Of a stretch of DNA of 59,126 bases, positions 1-8,356 are shown piece after piece. The notes beneath the pieces were generated by a model. It saw only the letters and a list, made by a program, of their open reading frames with translations. It made no database searches and had not been told where the DNA came from. Within the stretch, counting starts at the first letter, position 1, and each line of letters starts with the position of its first letter. The DNA comes from Clostridia bacterium (GTDB lineage: Bacteria; Bacillota; Clostridia; Christensenellales; Borkfalkiaceae). The translations under genes and the position numbers were made by a program. Location of the stretch: positions 1-59,126 of the forward strand of contig JAAUYR010000064.1 in assembly GCA_014805025.1 (NCBI GenBank), written 5' to 3'.

Positions 1-28
1 CTACCGAAAGGTATGTAAGGATAACTCC

Positions 29-55
29 GTAGTGCCAAAAGCCTACTACTTTTTT
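29..55 (+). terminator. Possible terminator of a gene left of the window
   Basis: A 5-bp stem (29-33 with 45-49) is followed directly by six T. The stem is short, so this is a weak call. A second small hairpin with a GAAA loop lies at 2-13, so the window edge may hold the tail of a structured transcript. Confidence 0.35.
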
Positions 56-123
56 AAACGTGTTTTTCATAATTTCTCTCGGTTTTACAAACACGTTCGC
101 TCCGAAAGCCATTAAGCATTATT

Positions 124-163
124 GTGCACGGCTCACAGCCGTGCACACGGGGTACCCCGTGTG
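124..163. terminator. Two adjacent perfect hairpins after the leftward flippase-like gene
   Basis: Positions 124-133 pair with 137-146 (10 bp, 3-nt loop), and 145-162 is a perfect 18-bp palindrome. Both lie just downstream of the leftward gene ending at 180. There is no clear T tract on either strand, so they could be a terminator, an mRNA 3' stabiliser or a small repeat. Confidence 0.4.
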
Positions 164-179
164 TAAAATTTTATTTAAT

Positions 180-1343
180 TTAAACTTCCGTAGAATTTTC
201 TTCTTCGGGCTGAATTTCCTCTTCCGGAGAACTCTCTACTTCGGGTTTTTGTTCTTCTTCCTGCGTTTCCTCTACGGGCTCGGCATTTTTAACCTCAACG
301 GGCTTACGGCGCATCAGATAAACGTGATATCCGAGCGTCATTGCTCCGCAGGCAATAATGCTTATATAGTACGAAACCGTGCGCACGACCATCATTGCGG
401 AAAGCACGAATGCGCCGTCGGAATACAGCGTCTTATACATACTGATACATAAGAATTCGAATGCGCCCGTACCTCCGGGGAGCGGAATACTAACATATCC
501 TACTATAAGATAAGCTTGCAGCGCAAACACGTCCCAGAACGACGAGGACGGGTCGGCGGCTATACAAACGCAGCAAGCGATAAGCACGCGCGCTACGCGC
601 TGACCTATATTTAAAAGCAACGCGTTTAAAAACAAAAGCTTGTGTTTTTTGAAAACGTGCGTACAGCTTCTGTACGTTTCGACTACGTCAGCAAGTTTTT
701 TGCGCCACTTCTCTTCTTTTTTGACTAATTTTATCTTGACAAGCAACGAAATACAGCCGTTACCCACTTTAAGTATAATTCTGTGGCAGAACATACACAC
801 GATAAAGAAAGCAAGTAAAAGCGACTGAATTACTATTCCCAAAATTATAAAGAATTTCGGCCAGAAATCAAAGCTTGCGTAAAGCGACGGATTAATTATA
901 AAGGCTATTGCCGCAAGCACTAAAAACGCCGCGGTGTAAGCAACAACGTTGAAAACCAGCGTAAACGAAGCCGTGCCGACGTTCATTCCGTCTTTATGCA
1001 TATAGTACGCCGCGGCAGGCTGTCCACCCGAGGCCGACGGGGTTATCGCCGAATAATAAATATCCGCAGAGGAATAAGCAATAGCCGAAACCACCTTACC
1101 CTTATGCCCTAAATGACGGCTTATAAGGTAAAGGCTCAGCCCCTCGAATACCACACCCATCAGCATACATAACACTGACGTTGCCAAAATCCAGGGGTTA
1201 CTGCCCTTTATAAAGTCCATTATTGCCTGAAAATTAAGCTCTTTATTGCAAGTTAAAAGAACGGTAAGCGTTATACCGATAAGCAATACTAAAACTATTA
1301 TATTTATTAGCTGCTTTCTTGCACTTTTAGAGAGTTTTTTCAT
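180..1343 (-). CDS. YbhN/UPF0104-type flippase-like integral membrane protein
   Basis: A 387-residue polytopic membrane protein of the lysylphosphatidylglycerol synthase membrane-region (YbhN/UPF0104, AglD-like) family. These proteins are thought to move or bind lipids or lipid-linked sugars across the membrane. Family marks are the SASGGQPA segment at residues 103-110 and the PLPGGTG segment at 287-293. Hydrophobic segments start at about residues 12, 50, 130, 165, 240, 275 and 315. It lacks the soluble aminoacyl-transferase domain of MprF, so it is not a full lysyl-PG synthase. Residues 349-387 form a very acidic, glutamate-rich tail facing the cytoplasm. It is the last gene of the leftward parA-parB run, 63 bp beyond parB, and may be co-transcribed. 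The substrate cannot be read from sequence. Confidence 0.75.
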   Translation of the reverse strand: MKKLSKSARKQLINIIVLVLLIGITLTVLLTCNKELNFQAIMDFIKGSNPWILATSVLCMLMGVVFEGLSLYLISRHLGHKGKVVSAIAYSSADIYYSAITPSASGGQPAAAYYMHKDGMNVGTASFTLVFNVVAYTAAFLVLAAIAFIINPSLYASFDFWPKFFIILGIVIQSLLLAFFIVCMFCHRIILKVGNGCISLLVKIKLVKKEEKWRKKLADVVETYRSCTHVFKKHKLLFLNALLLNIGQRVARVLIACCVCIAADPSSSFWDVFALQAYLIVGYVSIPLPGGTGAFEFLCISMYKTLYSDGAFVLSAMMVVRTVSYYISIIACGAMTLGYHVYLMRRKPVEVKNAEPVEETQEEEQKPEVESSPEEEIQPEEENSTEV

Positions 1344-1406
1344 TAATTTCCTTAATTTGCGGAATGGCTTTCAGGCCAATAAGATACTTGGCACGGCGAC
1401 ACGCCG

Positions 1407-2318
1407 TCACTGTTTATCTATTATATCCAAAATTTCGGCAATTCTATCCAAATCGTCGCGCGAATAATAATCTATGTATATGCGCCCCTTCTTATCGGTA
1501 CCTATAAGGCTGACTTTCGTGCGGAAAGTAAAGCGCATTCTTTCCACCAACTGTTTAAGCTCGATAGAGGCCAGCGCACGTTTTTTCTTTTTGCGCTCCT
1601 CCAAAACTTCGGGCGGAATATTAAAGGCGCGCACCTTTTTTTCAAGCTCGCGCACGGAGTACTGGCTCTTTATGGTATCGTTTGCAAAATTGAGCTGTTC
1701 TTCGGCAGGCAGGGGAACTATCGTCCTTGCATGACCCGCGGAAAGCTTGCCCTCCGCCACCATCATCATAACCTCGGGGCAGAGATTTAAAAGGCGCAAA
1801 GTATTCGCAACCGCAGGGCGCGACTTGCCTATTCTTTCGGCAAGCTCGTCCTGAGTAAGCTTGTACTCTATCATTAACTGCTTCATAGCCGTTGCGGCTT
1901 CTATGGGGTTTAAGTCCTCGCGCTGCAAGTTTTCAATAAGCGAAATTTCCTTAATCTCGCGCGCGGAATACTTTCTGATTACGACGGGAATCGTGTTTCT
2001 GCCGGCAAGCTTGCAGGCACGGAAACGTCTTTCGCCGGCGATAATCATATACGTGCCGTCGTTGTTATCGTTGACAACAATGGGCATTATCACGCCGTGT
2101 TTTGTTATGGAGTCGGCAAGCTCTTTTAACGCCTGCTCGTCGAAATTCTTACGGGGCTGGTTGGGATTGGCGTAAATTTTATCCAGCGACATCTCCTCGG
2201 CGTTCTTCTTCTCCTCCTCGGTGTACTCGAACGCCTTTCTGTGTTCAAAAACGTGCTCGTACGCCGCCTCGGTCTCGCCGAACAGCTCGTCTAACCCTTT
2301 TCCTAAACCTTTTGCCAT
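1407..2318 (-). CDS. parB: Chromosome partitioning protein ParB (Spo0J)
   Basis: ParB binds parS sites near the origin, slides as a CTP-dependent clamp and works with ParA to segregate new origins; in spore formers it also affects sporulation onset. The 303-residue protein has the typical start (GKGLDELF), a ParB/sulfiredoxin-like CTPase domain at about residues 45-130 with the AGERRFRA box, a helix-turn-helix around 150-180 (QDELAERIGKSRPAVANTLRLL), and a C-terminal dimerisation region. Length fits the family. It lies 51 bp downstream of parA on the same strand, the standard parAB operon order. Three parS-like sites lie nearby, one directly upstream of parA. A leftward RBS (AGGTGA) precedes the ATG. 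Confidence 0.95.
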   Translation of the reverse strand: MAKGLGKGLDELFGETEAAYEHVFEHRKAFEYTEEEKKNAEEMSLDKIYANPNQPRKNFDEQALKELADSITKHGVIMPIVVNDNNDGTYMIIAGERRFRACKLAGRNTIPVVIRKYSAREIKEISLIENLQREDLNPIEAATAMKQLMIEYKLTQDELAERIGKSRPAVANTLRLLNLCPEVMMMVAEGKLSAGHARTIVPLPAEEQLNFANDTIKSQYSVRELEKKVRAFNIPPEVLEERKKKKRALASIELKQLVERMRFTFRTKVSLIGTDKKGRIYIDYYSRDDLDRIAEILDIIDKQ

Positions 2319-2369
2319 TATTCACCTCTAAAAATCTTTTCGCGGCTGAGCCGCCGTCTTATAGTAAGT

Positions 2370-3134
2370 TTATTGCTGCTTTGATAAAAATTCTTCCGTC
2401 AACGCACGATAAGCACGAGCCCCCACGCATTTGGGGTCGTGCAGCATTACGGGCAGGCCGTGGCTGGGAGCTTCGGCAAGCCTTACGTTTCTCGGAATAA
2501 TAATTTCGTAAAGTTTGTTCTTAAAGAACTTCTTTATCTCCGCCGTTATCTGCTTTGCAATCAAAGCTCGGCCGTCGTACATGGTAATAACTACCCCTTC
2601 TATCTGCAAGTTGGGGTTAAGATGCTGGCGAACCATTGCTATGGTGTTCATAAGTTGGCTTACGCCCTCCAAAGCGTAATACTCGCTTTGGAGCGGAATA
2701 ATTATCGAGTCCGAAGCAACCCAGGCGTTTACGGTAAGCAGGCCCAACGACGGCGGACAGTCTATAAATATGTAATCGTAGTTGTCACGGACCTTGTCCA
2801 AAGCTTCTTTTAATATCCGCTCGCGGCTTCGCTTGTAAACAAGGTCAACTTCCGCCCCGGTCAAATCGACGTTTGCCGGCAGAATGTCCAAAAGCTTTAC
2901 CTGCGTGGGCAAAATATTATTTGCCACGCTGTCATCCTCTATCAGCACGTTATATACCGATTTTTTGAGGGCGCTCTTGGAAAAACCCAAGCCAGTGGTT
3001 GCGTTACCCTGCGAGTCGATATCTACAAGCAGCGTCCTCTTTCCGAACTCGGCGCAGTAGGCGGCCATGTTAATGGCCGTCGTTGTTTTACCTACGCCGC
3101 CTTTCTTATTTGTAAAAGAAATAATTTTTCCCAT
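2370..3134 (-). CDS. parA: Chromosome partitioning ATPase ParA (Soj)
   Basis: A deviant-Walker ATPase that dimerises on ATP, binds DNA nonspecifically and is driven off by ParB, giving origin segregation. The 254-residue protein shows the deviant Walker A motif KKGGVGKTT at residues 10-18, the Walker A' region FIDCPPSLG near residue 125, and the usual C-terminal segment. It is the soj type without the N-terminal HTH of plasmid ParA, as expected for a chromosomal copy. It forms an operon with parB downstream. A parS-like site sits 24 bp upstream of its start, between it and ftsH, so ParB may bind its own promoter region. Confidence 0.95.
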   Translation of the reverse strand: MGKIISFTNKKGGVGKTTTAINMAAYCAEFGKRTLLVDIDSQGNATTGLGFSKSALKKSVYNVLIEDDSVANNILPTQVKLLDILPANVDLTGAEVDLVYKRSRERILKEALDKVRDNYDYIFIDCPPSLGLLTVNAWVASDSIIIPLQSEYYALEGVSQLMNTIAMVRQHLNPNLQIEGVVITMYDGRALIAKQITAEIKKFFKNKLYEIIIPRNVRLAEAPSHGLPVMLHDPKCVGARAYRALTEEFLSKQQ

Positions 3135-3157
3135 AATTCTCTTAAAAACTTTCCGTT

Positions 3158-3171
3158 GTTTCCCGTGGAAC
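3158..3171. promoter_or_regulatory. parS-like ParB-binding site between ftsH and parA
   Basis: GTTTCCCGTGGAAC resembles the palindromic parS core GTTTCACGTGAAAC/GTTCCACGTGGAAC, with an imperfect left half. It occupies the 38-bp gap between the ftsH stop and the parA start. Two better copies lie in the origin gap. Confidence 0.55.
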
Positions 3172-3172
3172 T

Positions 3173-5215
3173 TTAAACTTCACCCTCAAACTTCTTGAAA
3201 GGGTTGTCGCCGTGCTGCTGCTCCTGTTCGTCCATAAACTTCATAACTTCGGTATGAGTTTTGCCGGCCATAAGCATATCCACTTCTTCGGTGTAAATGG
3301 TTTCGCGTTCGATAAGAACCCTTGCCATATTGTCAAGCACGCTTCTGTTATCCGTCAAAAGCTTGGTCGCGCGTGCGTGCGCACCTTCTATAATCTTGCG
3401 CATTTCCTCGTCGATGGCCTTTGCCGTTTCGTCGGAATATGCGTTATGCGTTTCCATATCCTTGCCGAGGAACACCGTCTGCGAGTTGCTGCCGTAGGTT
3501 ACAAGTCCGAGCTTTTCGCTCATACCCCACTCGGTAACCATACGCTTTGCCATCTCGGTAACGCGTTCCAGGTCGTTGGAAGCACCGGTTGTAATATCCT
3601 TTATAACAAGCTCTTCGGCAACTCTGCCGCCAAGCGCCATGCAAATAAAGTCGTTTATCTTGTTTTTGGTCATATGCGCGTCGTCGTTATCGGGACGTGT
3701 CATGGTATAACCTGCCGCATTGCCACGGGGAATAATCGAAACTTCCTGAACGGGGTCGCAGTCAGGGCAAAGCTTTGCAACAATTGCGTGTCCGGCCTCG
3801 TGATAAGCGGTAATTCTCTTGTCGCTTTCGGTTACGACACGGCTCTTCTTCTGCGGTCCCATCAGAACCTTGTTCACGCCCTCGTAAAGCTCGGCGTTGC
3901 CTATAAACTTTTTATCGGCACGTGCCGCAAGTATTGCCGCCTCGTTTAAGAGGTTTGCAAGGTCTGCTCCGGAGAAGCCTGCCGTAATTCTTGCAACCGT
4001 CTTGAAGTTTACGTCGGGAGCAAGCGGTTTATTACGCGCGTGTACCTTTAATATCTGTTCTCTGCCCTTAACGTCGGGAAGGTTAACGTAAATCTGTCTG
4101 TCAAATCTGCCCGGTCTCATTAACGCCGGGTCGAGAATGTCCGCACGGTTGGTCGCAGCCATTACTATTACTCCCTCGTTGGACTCGAAGCCGTCCATCT
4201 GAACGAGAATCTGGTTTAAGGTCTGCTCCCTTTCGTCGTTACCGCCGCCAAGACCAGCTCCGCGGTGACGGCCTACGGCGTCAATTTCGTCGATAAAGAT
4301 AATGCAGGGCTGGTTTTTCTTAGCCATATCAAATAGGTCGCGTACGCGCGAGGCACCCACGCCGACGTACATTTCAACGAAATCAGAACCGGAGACCGAG
4401 AAGAACGGAACGCCTGCTTCGCCTGCAACAGCCTTTGCAAACAGCGTTTTACCCGTTCCCGGAGGGCCTACAAGCAATACGCCCTTAGGAATACGCGCCC
4501 CCAAATCCGAGAACTTTTTAGGCTGGCGCAAGAACTCTACAACTTCCGCAAGTTCGACTTTTTCTTCCTCTGCGCCGGCAACGTCGGTAAAGCGCACCTT
4601 TATATTAGTGGAAACGCGAGCCTTTGTCTTGGCAAAGCTCATAACCTTGCCTGCACCGCCCATTGTCGAGCGGATAATCAGGAAGAATACAACGCACACG
4701 ACTACCAGCGAAAGAACGGTAAATACCGTAGACATCCAGCTGCCGGCATTCGGGTCGGAATACTTAACGTCAACGCCTTGGGCTTTCCAGGCTTGTAATA
4801 TCGGGCTGTCAAGCGCCTCTACGTTGAAAAGACTTACGTCAATACAATAATAAGCTTTCTTATAATTACCGTTAGCGTCTTTAATATAACCCGTCCATTC
4901 GTATGCGTCTATATCCAAGCGCCATATTACTACAAGCTCTTTACCGTCAGCGTCCTTCCACTTACCGTCTACTATCGAGTAGCCGTCGGGCCCTTTTTTG
5001 GTGCCGGTTTCAAATCCGTCAACATCATATTCGGGAATTTCCTGAGCATTGCCGTCTTTGTCGTAATACTTGCTGTTGGTCAGGTATTCTTCGAATTTGT
5101 TAGCGTACAGCTCGGTTGCGCCACCGCGCAAGCTGTTCGTAATAAGAATAGCCGCAACGGCAATTACAAGCGCAGCCACTATAAGCCACATTATTAATTT
5201 GCCTTTTTTACTCAA
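3173..5215 (-). CDS. ftsH: ATP-dependent zinc metalloprotease FtsH
   Basis: A membrane-anchored AAA+ protease that degrades misfolded membrane proteins and short-lived regulators. Transmembrane segments lie at residues 8-27 and about 162-182, with an extracytoplasmic region of about 130 residues between them, longer than usual. Next come the AAA module with Walker A GPPGTGKT at 250-257, Walker B IIFIDE at 305-310 and the second region of homology (RPGRFDR, 367-373), then the zinc site HEAGH at 472-476. Length 680 is normal. The start is TTG: an AAGGAG Shine-Dalgarno at 5223-5228 on this strand lies 7 bases upstream and no ATG fits as well. The gene points away from the origin. In B. subtilis ftsH is about 70 kb from oriC, so its position here differs. 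Confidence 0.95.
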   Translation of the reverse strand: MSKKGKLIMWLIVAALVIAVAAILITNSLRGGATELYANKFEEYLTNSKYYDKDGNAQEIPEYDVDGFETGTKKGPDGYSIVDGKWKDADGKELVVIWRLDIDAYEWTGYIKDANGNYKKAYYCIDVSLFNVEALDSPILQAWKAQGVDVKYSDPNAGSWMSTVFTVLSLVVVCVVFFLIIRSTMGGAGKVMSFAKTKARVSTNIKVRFTDVAGAEEEKVELAEVVEFLRQPKKFSDLGARIPKGVLLVGPPGTGKTLFAKAVAGEAGVPFFSVSGSDFVEMYVGVGASRVRDLFDMAKKNQPCIIFIDEIDAVGRHRGAGLGGGNDEREQTLNQILVQMDGFESNEGVIVMAATNRADILDPALMRPGRFDRQIYVNLPDVKGREQILKVHARNKPLAPDVNFKTVARITAGFSGADLANLLNEAAILAARADKKFIGNAELYEGVNKVLMGPQKKSRVVTESDKRITAYHEAGHAIVAKLCPDCDPVQEVSIIPRGNAAGYTMTRPDNDDAHMTKNKINDFICMALGGRVAEELVIKDITTGASNDLERVTEMAKRMVTEWGMSEKLGLVTYGSNSQTVFLGKDMETHNAYSDETAKAIDEEMRKIIEGAHARATKLLTDNRSVLDNMARVLIERETIYTEEVDMLMAGKTHTEVMKFMDEQEQQHGDNPFKKFEGEV

Positions 5216-5446
5216 AATTCAACTCCTTATATATATTTTGGAATAACTTTATTAAATTACCTGCTTATTTTACCATAGTCGTACAGTTTTTTCAAGCGTT
5301 TGAAGCCATTTTTTGGGTTATATCACTTAATTTTTACAGTACTTTCATATTCAAAATTCTTGCCGTTTGTACTGTAATTTTACTTAATTTTTGACAAAAT
5401 TTTCAATAATTTTGCATTGCGCTACACAAATTTTTACTATAAAAAT

Positions 5447-5460
5447 GTTTCATGTGGAAC
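5447..5460. promoter_or_regulatory. parS-like site in the origin gap
   Basis: GTTTCATGTGGAAC matches the parS core except for the CAT in place of CAC. It lies 43 bp from the next copy. Confidence 0.6.
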
Positions 5461-5489
5461 TTTCAACCAAATTTTTTCGTATTTTTATT

Positions 5490-5503
5490 GTTTCACGTGG
5501 AAC
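5490..5503. promoter_or_regulatory. parS site in the origin gap (best copy)
   Basis: GTTTCACGTGGAAC combines the two common parS half-sites around the central CACGTG and is the best match in the window. It lies 25 bp from the first DnaA-box-like 9-mer, within 3 kb of parAB. Confidence 0.75.
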
Positions 5504-5527
5504 GTATAACGCTTGAAAAAGTGGTAT

Positions 5528-5780
5528 TGTGGATAAAATCGGCCATTTTGGGCAGATTTTTAATAAAAACGGCTAAAAATCCGATTTTTTATGTGGATAG
5601 TTAGTCAAGGTTTTTCTCATTTTTTCAGACGTTTTACCCACTATATACTATTTTGTGCTTAATTTGGGGATAAAATGCGGCATTTTTATTATTTTGATGC
5701 GTATTTTACCCTGTTGACTATATGTTGAATTGTGGAAACATTGTGGAGTAAATTTATGAAAACCGTGCGCTTGTGGAAAA
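5528..5780 (+). other. Cluster of DnaA-box-like 9-mers
   Basis: The perfect box TGTGGATAA is at 5528-5536. Near matches are TGTGGATAG at 5592-5600, TGGGGATAA at 5665-5673, TGTGGAAAC at 5731-5739, TGTGGAGTA at 5742-5750 and TGTGGAAAA at 5772-5780. All six share one orientation, which supports a real DnaA-binding array. Confidence 0.7.
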
Positions 5781-5910
5781 AATCAGCGCAAATCGGCCTT
5801 GCGTCGGCAAAATTTTGATAGCGCAAGCTTTTATTAAAAAATATAAAAAGCCGTATGAACGATTTTTTTAAATACAGATTATAATTTAACGTTAGCCTGT
5901 CAATAAACTG

Positions 5911-6175
5911 TACGGGTAGTCAACCCCGGGTGATACACCCTGACAGAGCTATTTCAGCTTTTTCTGCGTTAAGCTCGCTCATAGTAGCGCCAACAACTAT
6001 TTAGCTTATTTGCCCCGCTTCTTTCAGGGCGCAAAGTGTTTTTACGGAGCAGAGTCGCGAGGATAAACGACTAAAACGGCACGAAAGTGTGCTGAATGCA
6101 CGCCAAGCTGCGGTTTAAGTGTACAGACCGCGAGGATGCCCGTAAAAATGTGTCTTTTGCGGTTGACTATCCGTA
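5911..6175 (+). ncRNA. Candidate large structured RNA upstream of yyaC (family unknown)
   Basis: The ends pair over a long distance: 5911-5924 with 6162-6175, 14 pairs including one G-U. Inside, 6039-6047 pairs with 6140-6148 (9 perfect pairs) and encloses three hairpins: 6053-6057/6068-6072, 6089-6092/6098-6101 and 6110-6114/6127-6131. The left half has hairpins at 5928-5932/5936-5940, 5947-5950/5956-5959 and 5976-5979/5986-5989. The motif CGCGAGGAT occurs twice (6056-6064 and 6129-6137). I see no tmRNA, RNase P, SRP or 6S signatures. The closing helix ends right at the yyaC ribosome-binding site, so it may be either a cis-acting leader or an independent RNA. Confidence 0.55.
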
Positions 6176-6186
6176 GAGGTAATTTT

Positions 6187-6774
6187 ATGGATTATTCGTT
6201 CAATTTATATAATGCAATGGCGCCCGGCGGAGTTTGCCTGTCGCTTAAAAAGCTTTTGCAGTTTAACGGCGAAGCGCCGGTTATTTTATGTATCGGCAGC
6301 GATTTATCGGTGGGCGACAGCCTTGGGCCCGTTACGGGAACCAAGCTCAAAGAAAAGCTTGCCGGACTTAACTGCTATATTTACGGTTCGCTTTCAAAGC
6401 CGATTACGGCGCATGAGGTAAAATATATGAACGAATTTTTACGCGCCACCCATCCGAACAGCCCTATAATTGCAATTGATGCGGCCGTGGGACTTGCCGG
6501 CGATATCGGTTTAATACGGCTTGCAAAGCGAGGAATTAAGCCGGGTAGCGGCGCAAATAAAAAGCTTTCAAAGGTCGGAGACGTTTCCATTATGGGAATA
6601 GTTGCCGAGCGCTCTATGTTTAATTACTCTCTGTTTTCGGCAACAAGGTTAAATTTGGTCTACAAAATGGCGGAAATAATTTCAGAAGGGGTTTCGTCGT
6701 ATATTCTCGAAAGTTTGCAGTCGAACGCTTTAAAAGAGGCCTTCGATAAAGCAAATTTTAAATCGTTAGGTTAA
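6187..6774 (+). CDS. yyaC: Spore protease YyaC-like protein (DUF1256)
   Basis: A 195-residue protein of the YyaC/DUF1256 family, structurally related to the hydrogenase-maturation and GPR-type peptidase fold and typical of endospore formers. Its exact role is not known. Visible features are an N-terminal region ending in CIGSDLSVGDSLGP, with acidic residues like those that bind metal in the fold, and a central AIDAAVG segment. The ATG at 6187 is chosen because it follows a GAGGT Shine-Dalgarno at 6176-6180; an in-frame ATG at 6136 would place the start inside the RNA structure and lacks an RBS. In B. subtilis yyaC also sits beside soj/spo0J, so the position is conserved. A strong terminator follows at 6811. 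Confidence 0.85.
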   Translation: MDYSFNLYNAMAPGGVCLSLKKLLQFNGEAPVILCIGSDLSVGDSLGPVTGTKLKEKLAGLNCYIYGSLSKPITAHEVKYMNEFLRATHPNSPIIAIDAAVGLAGDIGLIRLAKRGIKPGSGANKKLSKVGDVSIMGIVAERSMFNYSLFSATRLNLVYKMAEIISEGVSSYILESLQSNALKEAFDKANFKSLG

Positions 6775-6810
6775 TGCGCCCCCCGAATTTGTGGGAAATT
6801 TTTATGGATA

Positions 6811-6845
6811 AAAAGCAAGGACAAAAGTATGTCCTTGCTTTTTTG
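6811..6845 (+). terminator. Rho-independent terminator after yyaC
   Basis: A 12-bp perfect stem (6811-6822 with 6831-6842) with an 8-nt loop, followed by T residues. Confidence 0.85.
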
Positions 6846-6888
6846 ATGTTATTTTGTTATTATATAATTACGATTATCGGTAAATTAT

Positions 6889-7054
6889 CGTCATTGCGAG
6901 GGTGGCTTACACCCGAAGCAATCCGGAAAAGTAAGTAAAAAGTGAGGTGTAAATAATCTGAATACTGGATTGCTTCGCTTCGTTTTGTGCAGTATTATCT
7001 GAAACCTTTTACAATAAGGTGCTCAAACCATCGCTACGCTCGGGCGCAATGACG
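6889..7054. repeat. Nested palindromic repeat element (MITE- or REP-like)
   Basis: This fills most of the 320-bp gap between yyaC and the GNAT gene. The outer arms 6889-6898 (cgtcattgcg) and 7045-7054 are inverted copies, and the inner arms 6914-6924 and 6967-6977 are also inverted. The cgtcattgcg/gaagcaatcc pattern is typical of interspersed palindromes in many bacterial genomes. There is no ORF inside. It was probably inserted here and can fold into a long hairpin. Confidence 0.65.
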
Positions 7055-7094
7055 AAAGGGCGCATAAATTTAAATTTGATTTAGGAGTGATTTT

Positions 7095-7658
7095 ATGAAT
7101 ATTTACGAGAACTGTCCGGCGTTTGAAAACGATAAATATCTTTTGCGCCCCGTTTCCGATGCGGATTTGGACGGCTTGCTTAAAGTGTACAGCGACCTTA
7201 AAGCAGTGCCTTTTTTCAATAGCGATAACTGCCACGGAGACGATTTTTACTACACTACGAAAGAGCGCATGAAGCAAGCGCTGGATTTTTGGAAGCAGGC
7301 TTACGAGAACGGTTGGTTTGTAAGGTTTTCTATTGTCGATAAAAAGACTGGCGAGGCGATAGGTACGATAGAGGAATTCCGCCGCGACGAGAAAGACCAC
7401 TTTACAAACTGCGGACTGCTTAGGCTTGACTTGCGCAGCGACTACGAAAAGGCAGAGGAAATAGAAAGCATACTTTCGTTAATTGCCGTGCCGTCGTTTG
7501 ACTTGTTTGGCTGCGGCATCGTCGCAACGAAAGCTTTTCCTAAGGCGGTTGAACGCATAAAGGCGCTGAAATCTTTGAGCTTTACACTCTCAAACGAGCC
7601 GCTTATCGGCCACGACGGAACTGAATATTACGACTATTACGAGTTAAGCATCGGCTAA
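7095..7658 (+). CDS. GNAT-family N-acetyltransferase (RimJ/RimL-like)
   Basis: A 187-residue protein with the general look of GNAT acetyltransferases: a start resembling the RimJ/RimL group (YLLRPVSDADLDGLLKVYSD, residues 19-38), a mid-protein strand with the typical GEAIGTIEEF pattern near residues 90-99, and a C-terminal half with weak conservation. The acetyl-CoA loop (Q/RxxGxG/A) is not obvious, since the usual position reads RLDLRSDYEKAEE, so activity is uncertain. A Shine-Dalgarno (AGGAG) lies just upstream of the ATG. It stands alone between a palindromic repeat and a hairpin, so context gives no hint of the substrate. Confidence 0.65.
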   Translation: MNIYENCPAFENDKYLLRPVSDADLDGLLKVYSDLKAVPFFNSDNCHGDDFYYTTKERMKQALDFWKQAYENGWFVRFSIVDKKTGEAIGTIEEFRRDEKDHFTNCGLLRLDLRSDYEKAEEIESILSLIAVPSFDLFGCGIVATKAFPKAVERIKALKSLSFTLSNEPLIGHDGTEYYDYYELSIG

Positions 7659-7703
7659 ACCGTAATTCAGCGGAGTGATTTTTAATGAATGAAAATGTGC
7701 AGT

Positions 7704-7738
7704 TAAAGGCTCTCAGATTTATTTTCTGAGAGCCTTTA
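7704..7738. terminator. Hairpin between the GNAT gene and the SLOG gene
   Basis: A 13-bp perfect stem (7704-7716 with 7726-7738) between convergent genes. T tracts on both sides are short, so termination strength is uncertain. The rest of 7659-7900 shows only AT-rich sequence. Confidence 0.6.
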
Positions 7739-7900
7739 TTAAAAGAGCACTAAATAAAGTTTTCGCACATTTTTATTTGACATTAAATTATAAAGAATTT
7801 ATACTGTTTACATAGAGTTGCTTTAAGCTTGTTTTAACAAGACACTAAGCCGTAAGGGCGATACTGCAACTCTTTTTTTATTCTTAAAAATTGGCTATTT

Positions 7901-8356
7901 TTAAAGCTCTATAATATTTACGTTGTTCTTTTTGGCGTAGTTTACGGTGTAAAAAGTGCCGCCGCGGTGGCTCCGCAAATAGCTCACCAAAACGTCGCAG
8001 TTGTCGACTAAAAAGCGGTTGCGCCGGTACATACAGCCGGAAAAATAGGAGGGCGCTAAAATAATTTGGGTATCGCAGCGTTCGAGTATTTTTTCGTAGC
8101 GCTGCCTTGATTTTTCAGGAAAAGTTTCCGTCTGATTAGCGCATGGTATACAGGCTATGAGCTTAGCGCCGTATTCGTCCTTGTATTTTAAAACGCTTTC
8201 GGCCGCGGCTAAATCAAACCCTTGCGCCATACCGCAATAAAAGTTCTTTGCGCCGCCCTTCATTAAGTTTAAAACTACTCTGTCCAAAAGCTCCAAATCA
8301 AGCCCGGATAAGTTAATTCTGTGCCCCGTAAAGGCGCAATTTTTATACATAATCAA
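7901..8356 (-). CDS. SLOG-family protein of the DUF1273/YpsA type
   Basis: A 151-residue Rossmann-like protein of the SLOG superfamily (DUF1273/YpsA group), thought to bind nucleotides or related ligands. Signature segments are AFTGHR near the start and GMAQGFDLAAAE around residues 42-53, with CIPCANQTETF following. Its ATG overlaps the rsmG stop (ATGA), so the two are translationally coupled; an internal ATG two codons later is a possible alternative. The ligand and role cannot be deduced. In B. subtilis YpsA overproduction affects cell division, but that may not transfer to this distant relative. Confidence 0.75.
   Translation of the reverse strand: MIMYKNCAFTGHRINLSGLDLELLDRVVLNLMKGGAKNFYCGMAQGFDLAAAESVLKYKDEYGAKLIACIPCANQTETFPEKSRQRYEKILERCDTQIILAPSYFSGCMYRRNRFLVDNCDVLVSYLRSHRGGTFYTVNYAKKNNVNIIEL

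Larger units (their letters stand above)
5216..5880. other. Probable chromosomal replication origin (oriC)
   Basis: A 665-bp AT-rich stretch without genes between leftward ftsH/parA/parB and rightward yyaC/dnaN. It holds two parS-like sites, a group of DnaA-box-like 9-mers (5528-5780) and long A/T runs that could be the unwinding element. Most genes on each side point away from it, as expected of leading-strand bias. No dnaA gene is next to it, which is unusual for Firmicutes. Leader and promoter elements of ftsH must lie at its left end. Confidence 0.75.

Noticed and set aside
1391-1407. Hairpin between parB and the flippase-like gene as a terminator
   Set aside because: A 6-bp stem without a T tract that overlaps the parB stop; too weak to call.
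5911-6175. tmRNA, RNase P RNA, SRP RNA or 6S RNA as an identity for the structured region
   Set aside because: None of the conserved cores I know (tmRNA tag and tRNA-like ends, RNase P GAGGAAAGUC, SRP helix 8, 6S bubble) are present.
6136-6186. Upstream ATG as the start of yyaC
   Set aside because: It would put coding sequence inside the structured region and lacks a ribosome site, unlike the ATG at 6187.
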